From Pyrrhoderma lamaoense (taxonomy: Eukaryota > Basidiomycota > Agaricomycetes > Hymenochaetales > Hymenochaetaceae), in the NCBI GenBank assembly GCA_002794735.1, contig NBAZ01000005.1, forward strand, positions 1,178,001-1,242,000: 64,000 nucleotides of DNA, read 5' to 3'. Both the position numbers and the translations under genes were made by a program. Numbering within the stretch: position 1 is the first letter of the stretch; every line of letters begins with the position of its first letter. Positions 21,301 to 31,920 of this stretch are shown in pieces. A model generated the notes under the pieces. That model worked only from the letters and a program-made list of their open reading frames with translations. It made no database searches and had not been told where the DNA came from.

Positions 21301-23580
21301 GGTGCATGGCGGACGGGAGTCTACTACCAAATTCTGATCGGTCCCTTGGCTCCCAAAAAGCACCCTTTCTCTCTCTCTTTCTCTCCCCTCCATCCCCTCC
21401 CCCGTTCTTCTGCCGAGCTCTGGAGAACCCACCCATCAATTTCCTGCCACTCGAGCCGGTCGGGGATGAATTCCTATCCGGCTCAACCCTCCCACAATTA
21501 TTAAACACAAACATTGTCTCTCCACCTTCCTTCCTTCGCATCAAACAGAACACATTCTGCGGATAGCACCGACTACCGACTACCAACTCACCAACTCTTG
21601 TTTGGCCTCACAATCAAATTCTCTACTCCTTCTTCCCTTCTCTCCTCACTTCTTTCACTCTCTCCTGCTCAGTGTTCTCGCTCTATCCATCTCATTTATC
21701 TCTCTTCCATTTACACTTCCATGCACTTCCTATGACTTCCTAAAGTGTGACCCCTCCACATCGCCCCAACAACTCAATACAGACGCCTAATATCTGATAT
21801 CTAATACCTAATCAACAACAACAAGTAATAATACCCAACTTTAACCCTGTTCTCATTTATCTTCTGTCCGCCCGTTCCGTCCGTCTACTCCCCTTCCTTC
21901 ACAGCTTCCAAACAAAGTTCCACCAGATCAACCATAACTCAATCCTTCTGATAGGCAGTCCCAGTTCCTATGCAAACTTAGCCCCCCAACCTCATCTTCC
22001 CTCTCTTCGCATATGGCATGCATAGCTCTAATGCTTCTCGTACTACCCCACTTTCCTTCTTATGCGATGCGATGCGACGAGTTACGATCTCAAATAAACA
22101 GCCAAAGAACTACAAACATCCCGAAACGGAATCTCACGCCACTCCCCTCCTACTCACTCTCCCCTCCAACTATATGTGTAATCAATATCTTATCATAACA
22201 AATGAAAACAATAAAATCCGGTACCCCCTCCTTCGCGCTTGCACTCGTGCTCTCACGCTCATGATCTGGTGACGAGAGAAAACATTGAAACATCATCTTA
22301 TAGCTGTTCATTGATTTTGATTTTGATATGACACTTCCCTTCCCTCTTCTCTTTCTTCTCTTACATTTTTTCCGTTGCCGTATATGGATACAGATACGGT
22401 TAAGGATACCTGTCTGATCCTCGGAATTTTCTCGACTACCATACTGTTTTTGCTGTGGTTCTTCTGTTCCTTCATTCTTTGGCATCTTTGGCACAACCTG
22501 AGTTTGATTGCCTATTTGAGAAGGGAGGAGCGCTTCTTTTGTGTTCTGTGTTCTGTGCTCCGACTTCTGGGTCTGGATTGAGGGGATTGGAAGACTATTA
22601 TCCAACGTCATGTTGGATATAGTCATCTTGATATCCCTTACTAACCATTTTGTCTTGCTTCCCTTAACCCAACACACACGTCTTGGCTATGCTAAATTTG
22701 CAACAATGCTATGTTAATTGTGCTATTGTGATACTTATGCTATGCTATATCAACAACAACGTAAAAACCCCAAGCCCAAGCCCCTCTCACCTTAATTTTC
22801 ACACCTTTTACCCTTGTTTCCACACCTTCTTTTATCCGGCTTGCATTTCCATCTTTACCTAGGCGCTTTGTGGTGACTCAGTCTGACGCTCTTGATCATT
22901 AAGTGGAAGTAGGGCTTCAGAGGCCTAGGATGACGTAGGGGGGGGTAGTGAGCGTTTCGAAGAAAATTGGGATCCATGCTACGAGAAATATGAACAGCGA
23001 ATGTTCCGGTCCATCCCACCTTATAGTTCCAAGTTGAACTATAATTTCCTCCTTCCCCCATCATCAAAAACAACAAAAGCTTCCCATCTAATTTTCTTAG
23101 CTAATGGTTCCCGAGCTTTTAGCTTTACCGGAGGGACGCGATTTTCGGATGGTAATGCTACCAGCCCACATCTCCCCCGAAGGTTTCATGCTAAACTCTA
23201 CTGGTAATAGTGATAGTTTTTGTAACGATGATAGTAATGGTGGTACGTATGCAATAGCCTCGTGAGTATTTAGCTACCAGGCTATTGTTGTTTTTGTTGT
23301 GGTAAACTTGAAATGAGATTAGGTTTATATATATATATATACTGGAGTTCGTTCTTACTAGTAAGTAAAGTCAGAACTATCCACTTCTGAAACCCGAATC
23401 AAACCAACTAACCATTCATCTAATCATTATCCATTCATTTCATTCCATCCTTCTCTCCACTTTTGTATCAATTTTGGTTTTGGTTTTATATTATATTTCT
23501 CAGATAGATAAGTAAGATTAAAAGAAGGTTCTCCTTAATTTGATAATCTGATATTCGAATTCGATATCATTGCGTAGATG
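21301..23580. other. Gene-poor CT-rich region
   Basis: About 2.3 kb with strong CT-richness on the + strand (for example 21370-21410, 21610-21730 and 21880-22170). A minus-strand frame of 175 codons at 22150-22677 is Lys/Arg/Ser/Gln-rich with no domain, and is more likely a composition artefact than a gene. No tRNA, rRNA or transposon feature was seen. Confidence 0.4.
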
Positions 23581-23592
23581 TCAATGTAATTT

Positions 23593-23637
23593 GTGCGCCG
23601 CACATCATGATGTGTGTACATGTACAATGTACATTGT
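23593..23637. repeat. Block of four adjoining palindromes
   Basis: Within 45 bp lie GTGC-GCC-GCAC (arms of 4 around a 3-base centre), then three perfect palindromes: CACATCATGATGTG (23601-23614), TGTACATGTACA (23615-23626) and ACAATGTACATTGT (23624-23637). The second abuts the first and overlaps the third. Sites for dimeric DNA-binding proteins or a cruciform are possible, but no binding protein is known from the sequence. Confidence 0.7.
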
Positions 23638-24764
23638 TGATAATAATCAGGGTGGGATGATGATTATATTTGACTGCCCCCTCCCCCCGGGTTAAGGCTC
23701 TCTATATATCCAGGTCTATGGCTCCAAGAACTTGAACGTTGATATAATCTACTTTTAAATAACATCGATGATTTCGTGATTCATAATACGTCTATATATA
23801 CATATACATATTAATAAGGGATGAATGTCCAACGTCACTGTATTTCTTTCGAAAGAGTTCCCGGTACGCGTATATGAACAATTCACCAACTAAAAAGAAA
23901 CAATTACAAAACTAAAGTTTAAACACATTTCTTGTCACCGTGACTTCACCAATAAAAAAGAAAAGCCACCGGGGAAACTCATACCACTCAATTGTCTCAT
24001 CTTATTTTACTATATCATATCATATCATATCATATCATATCCTAAATCCTATCTCCTCCTTTTCTCATCGTACAAGCTGACAAGTCACATCATACCCAAG
24101 AACTTGTTATCACTTCCCCTCAACTCGACTCAACTTGAAAGCGCAAACATGATACCTTTTCTAGACCAGTCAGTAGTATCCCATTTAGTGACACAAGTCT
24201 TTCCTTTCTCTCGCCTTTCCCTTACTCAATCAAACCTTCTCAAAATTGTAACTAAGGACGGAACGAGTTCCCGCTAGTCGTTGATAGTAAGAAATGTAAA
24301 AGAATATAATAATCTTACTTTTCTCGGGTATATAAATTATAAAGTAACAAAACGTTACGACATTCCTTTCTGAAATTTTTCTCTCTCTCTCATGATCTAT
24401 AAGAGCTACTTGAAACTCTATCTATCTTTGTGTCTTCAGAGAGTAATGAACCGGGCGTTTAGATTGTGAGTAATAAGTAGGAAGCAAGAAGAACGACGAC
24501 CCTTTTGTCCATTCAGGTTTTCAGCCACATTCATCTAACTTTGAAAAAAAAAATGGTAACAACACATGTCTCTATTATCTGTGTATTTGTGAAGGGAAAA
24601 GGGTTTAGATAGTGGATAGTACTAGTACTCTTCTCTGTTTACAATTCCTTATTTATCTAGATAGGGGATTACCCTCATCCCCCCTTCATACACGCTTAAA
24701 CCTTTTCATCACCCATCGCAACTTTCGACTATGAGAACTACGAACGGAACGAAATCTATCACCT
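23638..24764. other. Intergenic, downstream of the UPF0014 gene
   Basis: AT-rich sequence holding the 3' flank of the minus-strand membrane protein gene. A pentanucleotide microsatellite of ATATC units lies at about 24010-24042. No coding features were recognised. Confidence 0.45.
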
Positions 24765-27534
24765 CTACTCGTCCCTTTCGCCAAACATATACCAACCCTT
24801 AACCACTCCAACCACACCCTTCGTCTTACCCTTCACCTGCTCCCAAAGCCTCCCTCTCACTCTCCAAACCAAATGCGGCCTCTTATCTATCCGACTCAAC
24901 CGTATCCGATGTTCTTCATCCACAACCACGGCAAGCATACATCCCGCAACTAAGATCGCAGAAAGCGCACTAGAAGCCGCTATCATGAACATAATCACCA
25001 TCTGTAGGCGCGCAGCTTGTTGGACTGGGGCACCCCCTAGGAGGGCCCCGGTCATCATCCCGGGGATTGAGATAATACCTAGTACGCTAAATATGGATTT
25101 GGCGAAGAAAGAGTGGGTTGATCAGTTAGTCTGAGGTTAGGTTGAATTCGAAGATATGAATAATGATATTAAATTTTACAAAGACAAGGGTTTTGTGATG
25201 TGTTTGATAGAAGAAATGTTTTTGAAAGAAATGACGACGTAGTACATCCCCCTCGCTTTTGACGTCTTTGATAATTCAACATGTCTCTTCGATGCACATA
25301 CGAAGTCCACGAGACAACGTGTGCGTAATGTCTGATAGATCATATGTGATAAAGGTCACTTCGTTCCTCATAAAATGAGAGTTTGTCACCTAGCAACACA
25401 GAAGCATTCAAACGCCTTGAGACCCCGTTCACCTGGAGGAGAATTAATTACTTCACGCCAAGGTGCTTTTAGACGTAAAAGGATAAAAAAGAAGCCCAGT
25501 CCATCAGCGACAAAGAAGTGCCAGTAAAAGAAAAGAAAACGCCACAGAGAGCATTCAATAAAGATCCATTCAGATCCCTCGTTAGTCGAAACTTTATAGA
25601 TTCGTAATCGAAGTATGTTTTTGGTAGTTCCAGTAAAGCGACTTATCGAGGTACAGACACGCACCCCTTCGCGCTATCTTGCATTACCACATCCCAATTT
25701 AATTGAAAAAAGGGCAATCTCCGAGAGCCGCTAAAAGACCCCCCAAAAAAACCTCGAGTGATCAGCACACGAGTGTGTCCCCCCCTTCCATTTAGTCAAA
25801 ACAAGGGAAATAGTTTAGGGTTTGTAAGAGTAAAAGATTTTGCGGCCTATTTTGAGGTAGAGAACACTCTTCTTCAAGAACCATAAAATCGGGGGAGTGC
25901 GACTCAAGAGAGAGCCGAATGGGTAAGTAAGAAAGAAGTGTAGTGAAGAAGGGTGACGATAATAATAATCCGGCTTCTGGGTCGAGCAAAAATGAAGGAC
26001 TGTATAGGCACTAGGCATTAGTAGTGCGGTTAACTTCTTCTTGGATGGATTGGGACACAAGATTCTGTGCGTTTAGTTAGATTCGGCTTAAACGTTAGCC
26101 GGGAAAGGGAAGTCAAAGGGAGGGATGAGTTCTCGACTTTTTTTGTTATAACAAGGGGGATGCACTACTGATATTCAGTGAAGTAAGACACGAGGCGAGA
26201 GATAAGAACGAGGTATTTCACAAGGATCATTCACAGAAGCTCTCCTTTCAATTACTAGCGCGGAGACTCGGTGTCTGAAAGCTCTCTTTTTTTCCTCGTT
26301 GCGTTGCTACTGATGTGGTTCTTGTAGGCCTAGCCCAAATATATATTTATATATAAAGGGGTAGGGGCAGGAGAGGAAGTTTATTTCTTTTGTGATGAGA
26401 TTTAGAGAAGGAATAGCGAAGATCCGTGAAAAAGAATAGGTGTATAAAGGAAGAAAATAAGTCTTTCGTAGTGAACTCACCTCATTTGATTGATTGGAGG
26501 TGTCAAAGCAAGGCGAAGAGCCTCCTTGGCGACGGGCTGGCATGCTTCCAAGCGCGACGCACCAAAAGCAAGGTATGTCTCCACCTTGTCACGGTTCTCG
26601 CTGGAGATTCACATCAGGCAAATATAAGAAGTATTCAGTTTTCGCACAAAGGGGAAAATAGATAAATAAACTCACTAGATCTCTTTTAGTATGAAGTTTA
26701 TGGTCACTACTACACCAGATATCGTTGATCCACAGAGCATCCCTACTATAGGAACTACTCGAACATAAGACAAAAAGGGCACTGAATTCAGTATGCGGGA
26801 AGTGGGAGATCGATAGTTCAGAAAACATCACGAAACTGTACTGATCCGGCGTCCAAAAGGGTTTAATAGACATAGCAAAGTTTGTTCCAATGATAGAGAC
26901 AGGTATGGTAGCGCTGAGCATGCTAAAGAGCACTATTGGGAACTATAGAAAAAGGAAAGTAAGTGCTTCAATAACATTGATTTTAAAAAAAAAATTGATA
27001 TTATAAATTAGATTCGGATATTACCATGTGATCGAAGCGCATTTTCGCCTTATTTACGACTAGATAGTTGTTCCGAAAGATTCAAGGATGAATACCGGTT
27101 AAAAGAAACATCAGTTAACATGGATAGAATTGGAGATAGTTTCCTCGAATGACTAACCAACTTCAATTGTTCCCAGCAAGTTAAGTAAAACTAAAGAATA
27201 AATGTAAAGTAACCTTCTGTAAGAACATGATAGTTTTTGAACATATACCCTCCTCTCTCTTACGAAATCCCCTTCTCTTCTTCTTGCTCTAAATATTGAT
27301 ATGACTCACATGCTAGACCAGCTACTCCCAAGGGTTGTCAGCTTCGAAGATTTTCTGAAGCACCAAAGCCATTAACGCCAACTGTATAATACAGCGAACA
27401 GCTGCAGTAATAAGAGGCATCCCAACCCCAAGTCCAAAAACGCGAGAAAGAACAGCATCGAAGACAACAAAAGAAAGACCTAAGCCTACATTAAGCCAGG
27501 AAAGATGCATTTTCGAGTTTCCCGGTTCGTCCAT
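24765..27534 (-). CDS. UPF0014 family membrane protein (FetB/ALS3-like permease)
   Basis: Seven exons on the minus strand (27534-27326, 27216-27158, 27059-27025, 26942-26837, 26754-26676, 26600-26481, 25086-24765) join in phase to 309 residues, the usual length for this family. Signature stretches are PIVGMLCGSTISG, ENRDKVETYLAFGASRLEA, ALRLALTPPINQM and GIISIPGMMTGALLGG, with at least six hydrophobic segments. Bacterial FetB pairs with the ATPase FetA in iron homeostasis, and plant ALS3 pairs with STAR1 in aluminium tolerance. The fungal substrate is unknown, and no ATPase partner is in the window. The ATG at 27534 sits in a GAGCCACCATGG context. Intron 6 (25087-26480, 1394 nt) is more than twenty times the usual intron length here. 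The first splice could be read two ways; the chosen GT..AG pair keeps the frame. Confidence 0.85.
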
Positions 27535-27723
27535 GGTGGCTCCCTCTGGATTGGTGGACAAGTTAGTTTGTTTGCTTTCTCGGATGTGGACGTATATATT
27601 TAACTACGACATTATGTCATCGGTAATGTCATGGACATGATCTACGTGATTATCTAGCTGAGTCATTCAGTAACTTAACTCTAAAATGATCCCTTAGGGC
27701 TTTAAGTCTGGGTACGGGTGCAT
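27535..27723. promoter_or_regulatory. Divergent promoter between the UPF0014 and YggS-like genes
   Basis: A spacer of 189 bp separates two divergent starts, so regulatory sequence is probably shared. No recognised binding site was found. Confidence 0.45.
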
Positions 27724-28912
27724 ATGATCTGGAGACGCTCATTCCGATCAGGTTCATCATCTTATCATACAATCAAAAGGGAAATCAGGATGTCTTCCTC
27801 AACTATAAATCCACAGCGCGCTCAAGAACTATCGGAGAACCTCGCGGAAATCCGCCAACGAGTTGCAAAAGCTTCTTCTAATGTCGTAGAAGATTCGAAT
27901 CATAAAAGAAAGCAACCACTTCTCGTAGCTGTATCAAAATACAAACCTTCATCTGATATCCTTGCTTGCTACGAGAACGGACAAAGAGACTTTGGAGAGA
28001 ATTACGTCCAAGAACTTGTGGATAAGGCTAAAGAGGTATGCTACCCATTCATTCATGTCCCCTTCTCTTTATATAAAATATACGCGAATCCGACTTTTTG
28101 TGGTGTTTGTTTGATTTATCATCAAATCAACTTTGCCTCTCTCATCTTACTACCTTACTTAAACAGAATTCTCTTATTTTTTAACATCTAGCTCCCCAGT
28201 GATATAAGATGGCATTTCATCGGCGCCTTCCAAACGAATAAAGCAAAGATTCTTGCTGGTACGTGAGTATTATTCCTCCCCTCTCCCCAATTTATTTCTA
28301 TTTTCAATGTTTCTGCTAACCGGTTAAATCTGTATTTCTTCTCTCTTTTCAGCTATACCAAACCTACATGCCATTCAGACAATAGCATCTATCAAAGCTG
28401 CTGACGCCATCAACAAAGCTCTTACAAGCAAATCTGACAGGGGTACCAATCCCCTTAATGTCCTAATCCAAGTTAATACTTCAGGCGAAGATGTTAAGTC
28501 CGGGCTTCCTCCTCTGCCATTGTCGTCGTCGTCGTCGTCAGACCACAGCCAGGAAGATCAACCCCTCGTCTCACTCGCCCTACATATCATCAACAACTGT
28601 TCTCATGTACGCCTTCAAGGTCTCATGACGATTGGTTCTCTCCAAGAATCACTATCAGGCGCAGAAATGAACAAGGATTTCGTTACGCTACGTCAAACTC
28701 GTGACGCTCTTACCTCCATTCTCCTCTCAAACTCAGGTAAACAGAAAGGTGATGGTGAGAGTGAGGGTGAACTCGGATGGGGAGAGGATGGGAGGTTGTT
28801 GTTGAGTATGGGGATGTCTAGTGATTTTGAAGCTGCGCTGAAAGCTGAAAGTGATATTGTACGTGTTGGGACAGGTATCTTTGGAGAAAGGCACAAGAAA
28901 GGAGAGAACTGA
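27724..28912 (+). CDS. Pyridoxal phosphate homeostasis protein (YggS/PROSC family)
   Basis: This family of small PLP-binding proteins buffers free pyridoxal 5'-phosphate and is related to the barrel of alanine racemase. Exons are 27724-28035, 28192-28258 and 28353-28912. Family marks are LVAVSKYKP (first lysine of SK binds PLP), [61 protein letters not shown] and [11 protein letters not shown]. The loop before QLRL-type sequence is extended here by an [10 protein letters not shown] stretch from a TCG repeat. The first ATG (27724) adds 22 residues that are rich in Arg/Ser and nearly free of acids, like a mitochondrial presequence. The second ATG at 27790 (MSSSTIN) would give a cytosolic protein of ordinary length. 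Two forms from one mRNA are possible but unproven. Confidence 0.93.
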
Positions 28913-29347
28913 GGAGATGACTCATAAGTACTTGATATTCTATCGTGAGGAAGATATCCGTTCACTTTCCACCCGGGAGTCGAAGTTTATCTGGAATCAA
29001 TCTCCTCACCTAGTAGGTAATAGTTTTTGCAGACCATAGAACTATTATTAACAACAGCAAAACAAAACATTTGAAGATTAATACAGAACTGAGCGAAGAA
29101 TCATTTTCGAACTTTGAAACGAACGAGACACATGTATGTATAGTACAACAGCAAAGAAGTAATGAACTAGAAAAGAAAACACTGAGGAAGGGAAAAAAAA
29201 AGGAATTGTCAGTTCGTGATATAAGCCAGTCAAAGTTAGTGTTCTATATGAATGGTTTGATGAATAGAGAGAGAGAGTTGATAATTATGAACAAAATTAA
29301 TGTATAAGTATTCATTGACACAAACGACAAAAATCGAAATCCACAAA
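28913..29347. other. Convergent intergenic region
   Basis: 435 bp between two stops, containing both 3' UTRs. AT- and purine-rich. No feature recognised. Confidence 0.5.
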
Positions 29348-30224
29348 CTAACCAACTGCCTTTCCCTTCTTCGACTTTGGCTGCCTCTCATACGCATTAA
29401 CATCAGGCTCGTCTGGGTCTATGGTCTGCACTGAGCTTCCATTCCCATTGCTTCTACTACTGTGGACGCCTCCTCCACTTCCACCACCAGTACCCGAACC
29501 ATGTTCATTACAGTCATGGTCATGATTATGATTATGATCGTGATGTCGACGAGAGTGTCTTTGTCTATGATTCCGCAGCCTCCCTGTAGGCTGCGCACGT
29601 CCCGAGTCAGATCCCGAACCAGATCCGTTACCACCATCATCAGAACTGTCGCTACTGGAATCAGACTCTGAAGACGACTCGTCAAATCGCTTGGGTCTGT
29701 GGTATATACAGCAAACTGAACAATGCAGAAAAAGGAAAGGGAAATTGAGTTAGTCAGATTGTAACTTTACTTGTTTTCACACGTAAAATTGTAAGTAGTA
29801 GGTATAGGCAAAGTCGGACCACGGCTCCTCGTGCTTATCGAAAGTAAAGCATGAACGAGTGATAGGATGACAATGTATAATAGGCAGAACACGCACGCAC
29901 ACACACATATATATGTATATATGCATACAGATGAAAAATCCAAACAAGACATAAAAAAAAACTCACTTTTACTCTTCTTCTTTCCCATACCTTCATTATC
30001 CACAACGTCCTCCTTCCACGCAACACGCGGTTGACTCCTAGGCGCACCACGGAGTCTCAGAACGCCCACAGTACTAGTACCATCATTCCCTCGGTGACCT
30101 CCATTATCATCGCTCCTCTCGCCACCATTGTCCTCCGAGGCTGACTATCGCGTATAGTTATGGTACGTGAACCATCCGATGGCGTGCTTGTTGAAGGACC
30201 AGCGCGTGTGCTGAGAGACATCAT
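29348..30224 (-). CDS. YPI1: Protein phosphatase 1 inhibitor, YPI1/PPP1R11 family
   Basis: Three minus-strand exons (30224-30146, 30098-29967, 29715-29348) give 192 residues. The conserved core is LRLRG, RVAWKEDVVDNEGMGKKKSK and then CCIYHRPKRFDES across the second splice. This is the PP1-binding inhibitor signature of Ypi1 and human PPP1R11 (VxW docking motif plus the CCIY segment). It regulates nuclear PP1 (Glc7) in yeast. The C-terminal half is acidic/Ser-rich, then Arg/His-rich (RHHDHNHNHDHDCNEHG), then Gly-rich, and ends in a short basic tail. The first intron (47 nt) is inferred because frame 1 carries RTITIRDS and a second frame carries the core. Intron 2 is 251 nt. Confidence 0.9.
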
Positions 30225-31920
30225 TTGGGTTTTAGGTGGTGGTAATATATGTATGAGATACAAAGGTTGTTTATAAAGAGTTAGAAACGGTCAAAAACCA
30301 AGCTTTGAGATCGCTAAGATTATGAGATTTGGTCGATTTGGCCGATTTAGTTTGTCTATATGACTTAGGTGATTTGGGGTATCGAAGGGCACGAGACGAA
30401 AAAATAGTAGGCGAGGGGTGTAGACGAAAGTTGATGTTCGATCTAGGGTTGTCTAACAGTACGGGTTTCTCCTCAGTTGTTACTGTATCTTTCTATATCT
30501 CTTCCAACGTTCTCCTAGAACTATGCCCGCGCGTGTATGTATGAATGTACGTAGTGTTCACGTCGAGATCCAACAGATAATAGTAGTGTATTACTACTAT
30601 GTTCCGTTCCGAGATGAGTTGGGTATCCAGTGTATCCCGTGCACAAAAGAATGTAGTCACACAAGAGTTAGAATAGTTAGAATTATGGATCTAAACCAAG
30701 TCGACAAGGGATTCAGAAGTCAAGAGGGAGAGAAGAGATCCGATTTTTGCTTTTCTTTTTCTACCCCTCCCTAATAATAGATAGAAATAGGTGAAGACCG
30801 GAACAGTCAACGTAGCTTTCAGGTGGTGAGTTGAGTTGTGTGTTTGTATTTCTTGTGTCCAAAAATAACATTCTTTCTAGATCAATCCAGGGCGTCATTT
30901 ACGTAAACACGTAATAATTACGTGTGTTTCCGGGTCATCATAAACCTCATCAAGATTGTATACTTAATATTAGTCGATATAATTGTTGGTTACAATAATC
31001 ATATAAATATTACGTAACTAATATTAATACAAAAGTAATATCTTTTTACTTGGTCTCATCCGAACCTTATAACAACCAACAACCACCACTTCCGATATTT
31101 AGAGTTCACTTATTTCAATTCCAATTAGATTTAGAAACTGGTAAAAAATATATGAAAACTGCACATAGAAAACTAATAAGAAAAGAAAAGAAAGAAGGGA
31201 AGAAAAAAAGGCCGTATCCCATTAATCTGATTATTATATATAAGGGTGAACAAGAGACGTTGAGAGCGATAATATGAGAATAAGGGAATAAGGCAAAAGA
31301 GAGCTTGTGAAGTTACGAAGTTATTATTATTAATACAAGGGCGAACGCCGAAGAAAAAATGAAAAGCATTACACCATGTGTATGTGATATAGTGTGTTGT
31401 TTGTGTATGCATTGATAACTAGTTTATAGGGTGCGGTAATTATGCATAAAGAGAAAAACCAAGCAAGAAAGTAAAGAAAGAGGTATCATCAAGAGAGAGG
31501 AGGGAGAGGAAGGCAAAAGGTAGGTAAACCATGAATAAGGGAGGAAATTATGGGAAACAAAAACGAATGAAGCAAAAGAAATCTGCAAAAAAAAAAGAAA
31601 AGGGAAAGATAAACAAATAAATTCCACTATTTCAAAATTATATATAGAGTGAGTGAAAGGGGAGAGGAGAAAGAGAAAAATGAGATTAAACCCAACTACA
31701 TGAAATCTTTTCAATAAAAGAACCAGAATAATTCCGACGTGTGCCTCCACTTTCATACCTTATGACTTGGCACGAAGAAAAAACACGCAAAAGTGAAAGA
31801 ACAAAGAAGAGAAAAGGATGGGTCGAAAACAAAACTATGATAAAAGAGTCCTATCCCATAGTCCGTTCTTTAGTCATAAAAAAAGACGTTCAATAACCAG
31901 TAGAGCCTACCCCTATACTG
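30225..31920. promoter_or_regulatory. YPI1 upstream region and 3' flank of the STK32-like kinase
   Basis: 1.7 kb without supported genes. The right third (31130-31800) is purine-rich on the + strand and makes spurious hydrophobic frames on the minus strand. Three ACGT-core palindromes lie at 30898-30925 and 31010-31017, listed separately. Confidence 0.4.
30898..31017. promoter_or_regulatory. Cluster of ACGT-core (bZIP-type) palindromes upstream of YPI1
   Basis: TTTACGTAAA (30898-30907), ACACGTAAT-A-ATTACGTGT (30907-30925) and TTACGTAA (31010-31017) lie within 120 bp, about 0.7-0.8 kb upstream of the YPI1 start. TTACGTAA is a known site type for Yap/ATF-like bZIP proteins. Role here is inferred only from motif density. 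Confidence 0.4.

Noticed and set aside
22150..22677. Minus-strand frame of 175 codons
   Set aside because: Very polar and low in complexity, lies opposite CT-rich DNA, has no domain, no splice-consistent neighbours and no upstream exon.
25386..25664. Minus-strand frame of 92 codons inside the long UPF0014 intron
   Set aside because: Does not join in phase to the flanking conserved exons and has no family resemblance.
27301..27330. Apparent frameshift in the UPF0014 gene (another frame reads GVAGLA after NPW)
   Set aside because: A GT..AG intron from 27325 to 27217 joins NPWE to RLLYIYSLVLLNLLGT in phase, so no indel is needed. The alternative reading is not fully excluded.
30098..30146. Frameshift in YPI1 between RTITIRDS and the LRLRG core
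   Set aside because: A 47-nt GT..AG intron (30099-30145) restores the frame, in line with other introns here.
31424..31756. Hydrophobic minus-strand frame of 110 codons
   Set aside because: It is produced by a purine-rich + strand tract in the 3' flank of the kinase gene; it has no motif and looks like composition.
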